Below are positions 1 to 7,280 of a stretch of 9,973 bases of DNA, one piece after another. The stretch lies in NCBI GenBank assembly GCA_016650415.1, contig JAENVU010000084.1, positions 1 to 9,973 on the forward strand, in the 5' to 3' direction. The notes under the pieces are model-generated. The model ran no database searches, had not been told where the DNA came from, and saw nothing but the letters and a program-made list of their open reading frames with translations. The stretch's first letter is position 1. Every line of letters starts with the position of its first letter. A program made the position numbers and the translations under genes. Source of the DNA: Acidimicrobiia bacterium (GTDB lineage Bacteria; Actinomycetota; Acidimicrobiia; IMCC26256; JAENVU01).

Positions 1-84
1 CGTCTCCCCGATCCCGACGATCGCGACCTGTCCGGCGATGTCGGCGAACTCGGTTGCGTGCCCCCAATCCGGTGTGTCGCTCAC
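1..84 (-). CDS. Thiolase-like protein, N-terminus only (cut by window edge)
   Basis: Reading left from a GTG at 84, 28 codons stay open to the window edge and give an N-terminus ending in VAIVGIGET. That motif opens many actinobacterial thiolase-superfamily proteins (acetyl-CoA acetyltransferase or lipid-transfer-protein type), which act on acyl-CoA substrates in fatty-acid or sterol-side-chain metabolism. The catalytic Cys and His lie outside the window, so activity cannot be judged. The GTG is supported by a minus-strand TAGCCT at 92-97, seven bases upstream, with no Shine-Dalgarno, as expected for a leaderless mRNA. The gene is divergent from the acetyltransferase starting at 110. The motif is short, so the family call is moderate; another Rossmann-like start is possible. 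Confidence 0.55.
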   Translation of the reverse strand, partial: MSDTPDWGHATEFADIAGQVAIVGIGET

Positions 85-91
85 AACGCTG

Positions 92-101
92 AGGCTACCG
101 T
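92..101. promoter_or_regulatory. Overlapping divergent -10 elements, both apparently leaderless
   Basis: Minus-strand TAGCCT (92-97) lies 7 bases from the GTG at 84. Plus-strand TACCGT (96-101) lies 8 bases from the ATG at 110. The two hexamers share two base pairs. Neither start has a Shine-Dalgarno, and only 25 nt separate the two start codons. Both fit the actinobacterial TAnnnT -10 consensus. No convincing -35 was seen. Transcription start sites are inferred. Confidence 0.5.
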
Positions 102-109
102 CGCCGCGC

Positions 110-904
110 ATGTCGCCCTTCGACGAGATCAGCCTCGGTCAGCTCAACGTGATCGAACTCAGTCGCGAGGATGCTCGATGGCAGAGACCGCACGAGATCC
201 TCGAGCGTGATGGCGTGCTGCTGTTTGCCGGCTCGTCGGAGTTTCCGGGTTTCTGCAACGGCGTACGCCGAATCGACGACGCCGTCCCCGGGGCCCGAGT
301 CGTCGAGATGGCACAGGAATTCTTCAGTGCCCGCGGCCGTGGCTTCTCGCTCTGGTCACGCCTGCTTCCCGTCGACGACGACCTTCACGTCGCCGCGCTC
401 GCGGCCGGCATCAACGAGTTCGGCGACGCACCCCAGATGATCTGTCGCCACCGGGGACCCGACCACGACCTTCCCGACGGCGTCACCATCGAGTTGATCA
501 AGGACCGTGCCGACGTCGAACACTTCGCCCGCATCGGTGGCGCGTCGTACGCGATCTACGGCTCCCCCGCCGAGGCGACGGAGTCCCACTTCAACGGACC
601 CGACGCGCTCACGAGCCCGAACGTGCACGCCGCACTCGCCCGGCTGGGTGGCGAACCGGTGGGCGCGGCCCTGATCCTGATGAGCCACGGGATCGCGGGG
701 GTGTACTGGGTCGCGGTCCTCGAGGAAGCCCGAGGGCGGGGCATCGCCTACGCCATCACGCAGTTCGTGACCAACCTCGGGTTCGACCTCGGCGCGGCCA
801 ACGTGCAGCTCCAAGCCTCCACCATGGGCGAGCCGGTGTACCTGCGCATGGGGTACGAGGAACTCCACCGCACCCGCCTCCACATCGGGATGCCACCGGC
901 CTGA
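110..904 (+). CDS. GNAT-family N-acetyltransferase
   Basis: A 264-residue protein likely to transfer an acetyl group from acetyl-CoA to an unknown amine. The C-terminal half (about 125-260) looks like a GNAT fold. It has a strand ending in GVYWVAVL, the pyrophosphate-binding loop ARGRGIA (R208, G211, A213) followed by a helix, and the usual late YLRMGYEEL block (about 244-252). Residues 1-120 are a less conserved N-terminal region that could be a degenerate second GNAT domain. An in-frame ATG at 38 would add 24 residues but would run through the divergent gene's promoter and start. ATG 110, 8 bases after TACCGT, is preferred. It is monocistronic or reads into the penicillin-binding protein 74 nt downstream. 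The substrate cannot be inferred from context. Confidence 0.75.
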   Translation: MSPFDEISLGQLNVIELSREDARWQRPHEILERDGVLLFAGSSEFPGFCNGVRRIDDAVPGARVVEMAQEFFSARGRGFSLWSRLLPVDDDLHVAALAAGINEFGDAPQMICRHRGPDHDLPDGVTIELIKDRADVEHFARIGGASYAIYGSPAEATESHFNGPDALTSPNVHAALARLGGEPVGAALILMSHGIAGVYWVAVLEEARGRGIAYAITQFVTNLGFDLGAANVQLQASTMGEPVYLRMGYEELHRTRLHIGMPPA

Positions 905-923
905 ATCGGGCGGCCGCGCTCGC

Positions 924-929
924 TAGGGT
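924..929 (+). promoter_or_regulatory. Putative -10 element of the penicillin-binding protein gene
   Basis: TAGGGT matches the TAnnnT pattern seen elsewhere in this window. It lies 49 bases before the ATG at 979, leaving a 5' leader of about 40 nt that carries a Shine-Dalgarno. No clear -35 was seen. Read-through from the acetyltransferase gene is not excluded, because no terminator lies between them. Confidence 0.4.
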
Positions 930-968
930 CGACACCACGCCCGCGGGCATCCGTGCACCTCATCCGGC

Positions 969-973
969 AGGAG
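969..973 (+). promoter_or_regulatory. Shine-Dalgarno AGGAG that sets the start of the penicillin-binding protein
   Basis: AGGAG ends five bases before the ATG at 979, a normal spacing. An in-frame GTG at 973 shares its first base with this site and therefore cannot be served by it. ATG 979 is taken as the start. Confidence 0.7.
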
Positions 974-978
974 TGACG

Positions 979-2883
979 ATGAACTCGAAGCAGCGGCGTA
1001 CCGCCGGATGGGTCGTCGCCGGCGTCGTTGCCGCGGGCGCGGCCATTGCCTTGATCTTCGCGGTGTTCTCCTCGTCCTCGTCGTCGAAGCCCGACGACCC
1101 CCGCACGACCGTCGCCGCGTTTCTCGAGAGCTGGCGGCTCGGACAGCCCCGGAACATGAACCGACTGGTCGCCACGCCGGCGCCCCTCGTTGCGGCCACC
1201 TACCAGCAGCAGCACGACGCGTTCGGTGATTGGCCGATCAAGACGCAGCTGCGCTCGCTCAAGGCGAACGGGTCGCGCGCCACGGCCAAATTCGAGACGA
1301 CGTTCCGGTTCCAGTCGGGCCAGCGGTGGTCCTACCGAGGCGTCCTCGCCCTCAACGACACCGACCGGGGCTGGCGCGTGGCCTGGAACCGTCAGGCCGT
1401 GCATCCCTTGCTCACGAAGCTCAAGCGCTTCCAGACCTCGCGCGTGCTTCCGACGCGGGCCCCGATTCTCGCCGAGAACGACACCCCCCTCACCGTCGCC
1501 GCGCCGGTCGTGACGATCGGCATCGAACCCCGCCGGATGAGCAACCGGGCCGCCACGATCGAGTCGCTCACCACGCTCGTGCCGGGCGTCGACCCCAACG
1601 CAGTGGCCGCGAAGCTCGACGCGCCGGGCGTGCAGCCCGATCACTTCGTCGAGATCACGACGATCCCCGACGCGCAGTACCAATCGGTGCGACCTCAGCT
1701 CTATCCCGTCCCCGGGCTGGTCTTTCGCACGAACACTCGCCGGGAGGCCGCCACCCCCCAACTCGGTGTCCATGTGGTCGGCCACACCGGACCGATCACG
1801 GCCGAACTCCTGAAGGAACTCGGACCGAGCTACGTGACCGGCGACATCGTCGGGCTCGACGGACTCGAGCGCGTCTACGAGAAGCGACTGGCCGGAACCG
1901 CCGCCCACGACGTCGATCTGGTGAGCCCCGAAGGCGTGATCGTCGACCACCTCGCCACCCTCTCGGGCGTCGCACCCGAGTTGGTCCGGACCACCCTCGA
2001 CCTCGGCACCCAGCGGGCCGCGGAGTCCGCCGTGGGCGCGACCAGCCCCGCCGCCCTCGTGGCGCTCCGGCCGTCGGACGGCGCGGTACGAGCCGTCGTC
2101 AGCACGCCGATCGATCAACCGTTCAACCGTGCGCTCGACGGCCAGTATCCCCCCGGTTCGACCTTCAAGGTCGTCACGACCGCCGCGCTGTTCGATCACG
2201 GCACCACCGAGGATTCACCCGCCACCTGCCCACCGACGATCACCGTCGGCGGCCGCGAGTTCAAGAACTTCGAGGGTGAGGCCGAACCGGCACTGCCCTT
2301 CTCCCGGGCCTTCGCGATCTCGTGCAACACCGCGTTCATCGGCTTGGCCAAGGACCTGCCGACCGACGCGCTCGGCAACGCCGCCACCGCATTCGGCTTC
2401 GGCACGAAGCCCGATCTCGCCATCGCCGCCAAGGGTGGATCGTTCCCTGCTCCGAAGGACCCCACCGAGCAAGTCGCGGCTGCGATCGGGCAGGGGCGAG
2501 TCGTCGCGAGCCCACTCGCCATGGCGGGTGTCGCCTCGACCGTCGCCAACGGCAACTGGCATTCGCCGACTCTGATCCTCGAGCCGGCCCGACCGAGTGG
2601 ACCCGCGCCCGGCCGGGTCCCACCCACGACGACCGACGCACTGCGCACGCTCATGACCGGCGTCGTGCAGACCGGCACCGGGACGGCGGCCGCGATTCCC
2701 GGCCAGCCGATTGCCGGCAAGACCGGGACCGCCGAGTTCGGCACCGACACGCCGCCCCAGACCCACGCGTGGTTCATCGGGTTCCGGAACGACCTCGCGT
2801 TCGCCGTCCTCGTCGAAGGCGGCGGAGTCGGTGGTCGGGTCGCCGCACCGATCGCCCGGAACTTCCTCGCCGCGACCCCCTGA
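979..2883 (+). CDS. Class B penicillin-binding protein (D,D-transpeptidase) with NTF2-like N-terminal domain
   Basis: A 634-residue membrane-anchored transpeptidase that would cross-link peptidoglycan stems outside the membrane. After a short basic start (KQRR) there is one membrane segment (about 10-30) and a Ser-rich linker. An NTF2-like domain of the MecA_N type follows (about 40-150), then the class B dimerisation region (about 155-330, with GLDGLERVYEKRL). The C-terminal transpeptidase domain has all three catalytic motifs: S394-T-F-K397 in PPGSTFK, S448-C-N450 in ISCN, and K581-T-G583 in AGKTGTAEF. S394 is the acylated serine. No glycosyltransferase domain is present. Architecture resembles the PBPA / lipoprotein PBP group of actinobacteria. 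It is not in a division and cell-wall cluster, so an accessory role in elongation, division or beta-lactam tolerance cannot be separated. Confidence 0.92.
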   Translation: MNSKQRRTAGWVVAGVVAAGAAIALIFAVFSSSSSSKPDDPRTTVAAFLESWRLGQPRNMNRLVATPAPLVAATYQQQHDAFGDWPIKTQLRSLKANGSRATAKFETTFRFQSGQRWSYRGVLALNDTDRGWRVAWNRQAVHPLLTKLKRFQTSRVLPTRAPILAENDTPLTVAAPVVTIGIEPRRMSNRAATIESLTTLVPGVDPNAVAAKLDAPGVQPDHFVEITTIPDAQYQSVRPQLYPVPGLVFRTNTRREAATPQLGVHVVGHTGPITAELLKELGPSYVTGDIVGLDGLERVYEKRLAGTAAHDVDLVSPEGVIVDHLATLSGVAPELVRTTLDLGTQRAAESAVGATSPAALVALRPSDGAVRAVVSTPIDQPFNRALDGQYPPGSTFKVVTTAALFDHGTTEDSPATCPPTITVGGREFKNFEGEAEPALPFSRAFAISCNTAFIGLAKDLPTDALGNAATAFGFGTKPDLAIAAKGGSFPAPKDPTEQVAAAIGQGRVVASPLAMAGVASTVANGNWHSPTLILEPARPSGPAPGRVPPTTTDALRTLMTGVVQTGTGTAAAIPGQPIAGKTGTAEFGTDTPPQTHAWFIGFRNDLAFAVLVEGGGVGGRVAAPIARNFLAATP

Positions 2884-2890
2884 CCACGAT

Positions 2891-2918
2891 CGGGCCGGGA
2901 TCGGCCGGGATCAGCCCG
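2891..2918. terminator. Possible bidirectional hairpin between convergent genes
   Basis: The gap between the penicillin-binding protein stop and the cytochrome c stop holds GGCCG (2893-2897) and CGGCC (2902-2906) around a 4-nt loop. An outer pairing of CGGGC (2891-2895) with GCCCG (2914-2918) is an alternative. Imperfect GATCGGSCCGG-like units repeat here. There is no T-tract, and the outer arm runs into the end of the cytochrome c gene, so the call is weak. Confidence 0.3.
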
Positions 2919-3390
2919 ACCCGCTCTTCCCCTCACGCCAGCCGGGGACACTCGGCGCGTGTGGTTCGAGCGAGCGGAGATACGTCACGATCTGGCGGAC
3001 CTGCTCGTCGGTCATCGTGCCGCCGTAGTCGAGACTCCACGCAGGCATGTCGCTGCCCGAGACCCCACCCGCGATCAAGAACTGCATCTGTGCGTCGGTC
3101 GTCGACTTCAAGAACTCCTTCGCGTCGAGCGTCGGGGCGCTGCCACCCTCGGCCTGCTTCCCATGACACTCGCTGCAACTCGCGCGGTACAGCGTGTGGC
3201 CGACCGCAATGTACGAAGTCGTCTGGGACCGGAGCGCGTCACGGCGGAGGCCGGGTTCCCGCACCCGGTAGGCGATGAACCCCGCGACGAGGACGACCAT
3301 GAAGACCAGCCCCCACACGAGATAGCGATCGAGACTGCGTTCGAGTTCGACGGGTTCGAACGGTGGCGGATGCGGTGCGTCACGTGGCAT
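2911..3390 (-). CDS. Membrane-anchored monohaem cytochrome c, last gene of the bc operon
   Basis: A 159-residue c-type cytochrome with one N-terminal membrane segment (about 23-41) and an exported haem domain. C72-S-E-C75-H76 is the covalent haem attachment site, and M115 in SGSDMPAW is the likely sixth ligand, giving His/Met coordination. A C-terminal helix (about 127-140, TDEQVRQIVTYLRSL) is typical of class I cytochromes. It probably receives electrons from the Rieske protein and passes them to a soluble carrier or terminal oxidase. It is much shorter than actinobacterial QcrC, which has two haem sites. The start ATG is 3 nt after the Rieske stop, and GAAGGG at 3398-3403 lies seven bases upstream, inside the Rieske gene. 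No maturation or oxidase genes lie in the window. Confidence 0.9.
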   Translation of the reverse strand: MPRDAPHPPPFEPVELERSLDRYLVWGLVFMVVLVAGFIAYRVREPGLRRDALRSQTTSYIAVGHTLYRASCSECHGKQAEGGSAPTLDAKEFLKSTTDAQMQFLIAGGVSGSDMPAWSLDYGGTMTDEQVRQIVTYLRSLEPHAPSVPGWREGKSGSG

Positions 3391-3393
3391 GAA

Positions 3394-3891
3394 TCAGCCC
3401 TTCCCGATGCAACCCGGACCGGTGGGCGGCGTGAAGTTGGTCTTCGTGCCCCGATCAGGACCGGTCACCAACGCCCCCGTATCCACGACGAGATTTCCGT
3501 CCTTGACGTTCATGAAGAACCGATCCATGCCCCGAGGCGACGGGCCGGCGATGTATTCCCCGGCCAGGTCGAACACCGACCCGTGACAGGGGCACTCGAA
3601 GCGGCCCGAGCTATCACAGAACGGGACCTTGCACCCCAGGTGTGGACACTTCTGCGACAGTGCGAAGAACTGGTCTTTGACGTTCACCACGTAGAACCGG
3701 CCCTCGGCGAAATAGGTCGACGTGCCACTGGCGAAGTTCGCGGGGGTTCCGATGGTGATCGTGCCGCCGGCGGCGCCGGTGCTGAGTGGACTCAGCGCCT
3801 CGTACGCCGTGTAGCCGGCCGCCCCGAACAGCAACGCGCCGCCGAGCTTCCATCCGGTCTCCAGGACCTTGCGTCGGTTGGGTTCAGACAT
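3394..3891 (-). CDS. qcrA: Rieske [2Fe-2S] protein of a cytochrome bc complex
   Basis: A 165-residue Rieske subunit that accepts one electron from quinol at the Qo site and passes it to cytochrome c. The cluster-binding motifs are C82-P-H84-L-G-C87 and C100-P-C102-H103-G-S. C82, H84, C100 and H103 bind the cluster, and C87/C102 can form the disulfide. The N-terminus has RR (residues 6-7, NRRKVLE) before one hydrophobic segment (about 17-35), fitting a Tat-exported signal anchor. It has a single membrane anchor, unlike the three-helix QcrA of typical actinobacterial bcc complexes. The open frame runs further upstream inside cytochrome b. ATG 3891 is chosen because AGGAGG at 3899-3904 sits seven bases upstream and the Tat-like N-terminus starts there. 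Confidence 0.93.
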   Translation of the reverse strand: MSEPNRRKVLETGWKLGGALLFGAAGYTAYEALSPLSTGAAGGTITIGTPANFASGTSTYFAEGRFYVVNVKDQFFALSQKCPHLGCKVPFCDSSGRFECPCHGSVFDLAGEYIAGPSPRGMDRFFMNVKDGNLVVDTGALVTGPDRGTKTNFTPPTGPGCIGKG

Positions 3892-3898
3892 CCGGAGT

Positions 3899-3904
3899 CC
3901 TCCT
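3899..3904 (-). promoter_or_regulatory. Shine-Dalgarno AGGAGG of the Rieske gene, overlapping the cytochrome b stop
   Basis: On the minus strand AGGAGG shares two bases with the TAG stop of cytochrome b (3903-3905) and lies seven bases before the Rieske ATG. Ribosomes finishing cytochrome b would expose or reuse this site, so the two subunits are probably translationally coupled. Confidence 0.7.
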
Positions 3905-5237
3905 AGAGCTCGACGTACCAGTGGTCCCAGGGTGGGATCCACTTCCAACCGGGGCCGCGAAAGAACGTGCCCACCACGGTCAGGACGACGGCGGCGGCGA
4001 GCAGGATCGAGAAGAGCGTGATCGCGACCTTGCGATTTCGTGCCTCGGTCGCCGGATTGCGATCGATGTAGGGCAGCACGATGAACGCGAGCACGGCGCC
4101 CGCCGGGATCAGGATCCCCGCGACGAGCGGATCGAAGCGCGAGAGCAGTTCCTGCAGGCCCGCGAAATACCACGGCGCCTTCGCCGGCTCGGGCGTGAGA
4201 TTCGGGTTCGCGAGGCCGCGCAGCGGGGCGGCGAACGCCACGCCGAGTCCCAACACCGTGGCCAGGACCCCGAGCGCGACCACGACATGCCGGACGACGA
4301 GATGCGGCCAGGTGAACACCGTGTCGTCCACCGGTCGGGCTTCGGCGGTCACCGACTCCCGGTCCACCACTCCGAGCAGACGCACCCGACCGCCGTAGGA
4401 CTCGGGCGCCGCGTGCGCCGCGGCGGCCGCCGCGGGTCGAGCCGATGCCTCTTCCTCGAAGGCACCCACGTGGCTCCGCCGAACCGCGAAGCCGTCCTTG
4501 CGCACGCGCCAGATGTGCACTCCGAGGACGAGCACGAGCAATGACGGAAGCACCGCGACGTGCAGTGCATAGAAGCGGAGCAGCGTGCTCTGCCCGATCT
4601 GATCACCACCGATGAGAAGGTTCTGGACCTGACCTCCGATCAAGGGTACGTACTGGACCAAGTTCGTGCCGACGGTCACTGCCCAGTACGCGAGCTGATC
4701 CCACGGCAGCAGGTACCCGGTGAAGGAGAACCCGAGCGTGAGCAGGAGCAGCCAGAGGCCCAACACCCAGTTGAACTCCCGGGGATGCTTGTACGCACCG
4801 GCATAGAACACACGCACCATGTGGAGGAAGACCACAAGCACCATCAGGTGGGCCGACCACCGGTGGACGTTGCGGACCAACTGGCCGAACCCGACCCCGG
4901 TCTTGAGCCGCTGCATGTCGCCGTAGGCGGAACCGACTGACGGGGTGTACACGAACATGAGGTACAGCCCGGTCACGAGCAGGATCGCGAACAACACCGC
5001 GGCGATGAAGCCGAGGCGCCACGAGTAGCGGTTCCGCAAGACCCGGCGCGGCACCTTGACCGGGTAGACGTGCAGGAAGAAGTTGCTGAAGCCCTGCAGC
5101 GCCCGACCCCGCGGGGTGTCCTGTTGCGGGTGGCGGAACATCGAACGCCAGACCGTGCTGCGATGCAGCCGCCCGAAGAGGCCGCGTTCGTCGGCGGCGA
5201 CACTCTCGGGAGGTTCGAGTACGTCCTGGTCAGACAT
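3903..5237 (-). CDS. qcrB: Cytochrome b of a bc-type quinol:cytochrome c reductase (b6 and subunit-IV parts in one chain)
   Basis: A 444-residue integral membrane subunit carrying two b haems and the quinol sites. The N-terminal four-helix part (about 73-250) has haem ligands H125 and H139 in the second helix and H226 and H241 in the fourth. The second pair has 14 intervening residues, as in b6f-type proteins, against 13 in mitochondrial bc1. A charged, Ala-rich linker (about 255-305) joins the C-terminal part (about 312-425). The Qo loop reads PEPAKAPWY (349-358), so the Glu of the classic PEWY motif is missing. No cysteine is present, so the covalently bound extra haem of b6f is unlikely. 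ATG 5237 is preferred over the upstream in-frame start at 5255. It overlaps the preceding gene by 8 nt and has GAAAGAGG upstream. Confidence 0.93.
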   Translation of the reverse strand: MSDQDVLEPPESVAADERGLFGRLHRSTVWRSMFRHPQQDTPRGRALQGFSNFFLHVYPVKVPRRVLRNRYSWRLGFIAAVLFAILLVTGLYLMFVYTPSVGSAYGDMQRLKTGVGFGQLVRNVHRWSAHLMVLVVFLHMVRVFYAGAYKHPREFNWVLGLWLLLLTLGFSFTGYLLPWDQLAYWAVTVGTNLVQYVPLIGGQVQNLLIGGDQIGQSTLLRFYALHVAVLPSLLVLVLGVHIWRVRKDGFAVRRSHVGAFEEEASARPAAAAAAHAAPESYGGRVRLLGVVDRESVTAEARPVDDTVFTWPHLVVRHVVVALGVLATVLGLGVAFAAPLRGLANPNLTPEPAKAPWYFAGLQELLSRFDPLVAGILIPAGAVLAFIVLPYIDRNPATEARNRKVAITLFSILLAAAVVLTVVGTFFRGPGWKWIPPWDHWYVEL

Positions 5238-7032
5238 CGACGACCTCTTTCGCATGAACCATGGACAGCGCGCCCGGAGGACACCGGTTCACGCAGAGAC
5301 CGCACCTGATGCACAGGTCCTCATCGAGCAGCAGGGCCGACTGCGACATGAGGCCGAGCCCGGCCTCGTCGGCCCGGGCGATCACGATGCAATCGGTCGG
5401 GCAGACGTCGACGCACAGGCCGCAGAGGATGCACAGCTCGGGCGAGAGCATCACGTTGTCGAAGCAGCGCAGGCACCGCAGGGCTTCGAGTTTGGCGTCG
5501 GCTTCGTCGTAGCCGGACTCGACTTCCGCGAAGCCGACCCGCCGATCGGTCGCCACCACGGGAATGTGGCGACGGCCGATGGAGTCGTAGCCAGTGTCGA
5601 TCCGCCGGAATCCGGGCCGGAGCTCGACGTGCATCGAGGTGCTCGTTCGAGGGACCTGACCCAACGATGCCGCGATCGACGCCGCGGCTCGGCGACCGTC
5701 GGCGATCGCGTCGATGAGGTTGCGCGGGCCTCGGGCGACGTCGCCGCCGGCCCAGACGCGCGGGTCCGAAGTCCGCAGCGTCTCGGGGTCGACCTGGACA
5801 CCGCCGGCCCGAGTGCGCTCGAGATCGGGCCCACCGTCGAGGAGATCGAGATCCGCCGCCTGTCCCACCGCGAGGATCACGGCATCGGCGGGAATCACCG
5901 ACTCGGTCCCCTCGGTGAAGGTCGGGCTGAAGCGTCCCTCGGCGTCGAACACCGACTCGACGTCGATGGTCTCCAAACCGCGCACCCGCCCCTCGCCGAC
6001 GAACCGATGAGGTCCGCGCCGGTACGTGATGTGGATTCCCTCGGCCTCGGCCTCCGCGATCTCTTCCGGGTCGGCCGGGATCTCATCCGGCGACTCCAAC
6101 GCGATCACCGTCACCGACTCGACCCCCGAACGGATCGCGGCACGTGCGACGTCGAGCGTGGTGGTCATCGCCCGCCGCGAGTCATCCGCCGAAGGTCCCG
6201 CGCCGCTCTCCGGCCCGGCCGGAGCTTCGCCGGCGGCGGCGCGCAGCGCGGTCCGCGCCGCGTCAAAGGCGACGTTGCCGCCGCCGACGACGACGACCCG
6301 TTCGCCCAGGTCCACGTGGTACCCCTGGTTCACATTGAGGAGGTACTCGACGGCCCGGAACACGCCATCGAGCTCGTGGCCCGGCAGCGCGAGGTCGCGG
6401 GCACGACCGGTCCCGACCGCGAGGAAGATCGCGGCGTGCCGGTCCAGCAGCGCGGCGAATGGTTCGTCGCTCCCGACCCGCCAGTTGGTCTTCACGTCGA
6501 TACCGAGCTCGACGATCGCTTCGATCTCGCGGGCGATCAACGCCCGAGGTAACCGATACTCCGGAATCCCCAGGACCATCATGCCGCCGAGCCGATCCGC
6601 GGCCTCGTACACCGTGACCGCGAAACCGGCGAGGCGGAGATCGCACGCGGCCGCGAGGCCGGCCGGCCCGCCACCGATGATCCCGACCGAAGCACCGTCA
6701 GCCGGTGGCACGGGTCCGTGGGCCTCGTGCCAGACGGCTGAGGAGCCAAAGCTCTCCACCCCGTACCGTTCGGACACAAATCTCTTGAGCGCCCGGATCG
6801 CGATCGGAGCGTCGACGGTCCCCCGCCGACACGCTGCCTCGCACGGCGCCGCGCACACGCGCGCGCAGATCGACGGGAATGGATTGGGTTCGCGTGCGAT
6901 GAGATACGCCTCGCGATATCGGCCGTCGGCGATGGCGGTGACGTAGGCCCCCGCATCCGTGTGTACCGGACACGCGGCCCGGCATGGCTCGTTCTGCCAG
7001 AGCCAGTGCGCGTCCGGTTCGCGGACGGGCAT
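5230..7032 (-). CDS. GltD-like FAD/NAD(P) oxidoreductase with C-terminal 2[4Fe-4S] ferredoxin domain
   Basis: A 600-residue cytoplasmic flavo-iron-sulfur protein related to the small subunit of glutamate synthase. The N-terminal Fe-S domain (about 13-85) has C17, C21, C56, C60, C64 and C68. An FAD-binding GxGxxG (G120, G122, G125) and a pyridine-nucleotide-binding GGGNVAFDAAR (250-260) follow, with an unusual Ala/Gly-rich insertion (about 264-290). A second FAD contact is AGGD (428-431). The C-terminus has a CLRC pair (C520, C523) and two ferredoxin motifs: C534, C537, C540, C544 and C574, C577, C580, C584. No glutamate synthase large subunit is nearby. Its neighbours are bc-complex genes: it overlaps the small membrane protein by 1 nt and cytochrome b by 8 nt. 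It probably links the complex to NAD(P)H or ferredoxin; direction is unknown. Confidence 0.88.
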   Translation of the reverse strand: MPVREPDAHWLWQNEPCRAACPVHTDAGAYVTAIADGRYREAYLIAREPNPFPSICARVCAAPCEAACRRGTVDAPIAIRALKRFVSERYGVESFGSSAVWHEAHGPVPPADGASVGIIGGGPAGLAAACDLRLAGFAVTVYEAADRLGGMMVLGIPEYRLPRALIAREIEAIVELGIDVKTNWRVGSDEPFAALLDRHAAIFLAVGTGRARDLALPGHELDGVFRAVEYLLNVNQGYHVDLGERVVVVGGGNVAFDAARTALRAAAGEAPAGPESGAGPSADDSRRAMTTTLDVARAAIRSGVESVTVIALESPDEIPADPEEIAEAEAEGIHITYRRGPHRFVGEGRVRGLETIDVESVFDAEGRFSPTFTEGTESVIPADAVILAVGQAADLDLLDGGPDLERTRAGGVQVDPETLRTSDPRVWAGGDVARGPRNLIDAIADGRRAAASIAASLGQVPRTSTSMHVELRPGFRRIDTGYDSIGRRHIPVVATDRRVGFAEVESGYDEADAKLEALRCLRCFDNVMLSPELCILCGLCVDVCPTDCIVIARADEAGLGLMSQSALLLDEDLCIRCGLCVNRCPPGALSMVHAKEVVDV

Positions 7033-7280
7033 CAGATCACGCCGCGTCGCTGGAACCGACGAAGACCCCACGCGAATCCGCCGAGCACGGCGAAGAAGTA
7101 CACCGTTGCGATGCCGACCCGCTGACTGCGATCCAGACCGGTGAGCCGGGTGAGCAACTCGTTGGTCCCGTAGGCGAGCAACGCGACGCCGAGCGCAACA
7201 ATCACGAGCCCGGTCACGATCGCCCGCGGCCAACCGATCACCCCGTGCGTCACGTCGTCGCCTTCGGCCAGGTCGTCCAT
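7032..7280 (-). CDS. Small two-helix membrane protein, first gene of the bc operon
   Basis: I do not recognise this family. The product is 82 residues from the second of two adjacent ATGs (83 from the first, at 7283). It has an acidic N-terminus, a hydrophobic segment at about 21-38, a polar loop, a second segment at about 56-74, and an Arg-rich end (RRFQRRG). The basic end suggests both termini are cytoplasmic. AAGGGG at 7285-7290 lies four bases before the ATG at 7280 but only one base before the ATG at 7283, so the inner start is preferred. Its stop overlaps the start of the GltD-like gene by one base (TGATG). That coupling suggests an accessory or anchoring subunit that holds the soluble oxidoreductase near cytochrome b; this is inference. 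Confidence 0.7.
   Translation of the reverse strand: MDDLAEGDDVTHGVIGWPRAIVTGLVIVALGVALLAYGTNELLTRLTGLDRSQRVGIATVYFFAVLGGFAWGLRRFQRRGVI

Noticed and set aside
973..975. GTG as start of the penicillin-binding protein
   Set aside because: It overlaps the Shine-Dalgarno; ATG 979 has correct spacing.
1069..1089. Run of serine codons (Ser-rich stretch after the membrane segment of the penicillin-binding protein)
   Set aside because: A normal low-complexity linker in exported proteins, not a phase-variable repeat; the codons are mixed tcc/tcg.
748..2199. Long open frame antisense to the penicillin-binding protein (483 codons)
   Set aside because: Composition is Arg/Gly/Glu-rich with no domain, and the opposite strand encodes a full penicillin-binding protein with all motifs. 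Such frames arise from GC third-position bias.
2322..3278. Plus-strand open frame bridging the penicillin-binding protein and cytochrome c
   Set aside because: It crosses two real genes in the wrong frame or strand and is Arg-rich low-complexity sequence.
5083..6552. Plus-strand open frame of 489 codons across the GltD-like gene
   Set aside because: The minus strand carries FAD, NAD(P) and Fe-S motifs in order. The plus-strand frame has no recognisable fold and is Arg/His/Asp-rich.
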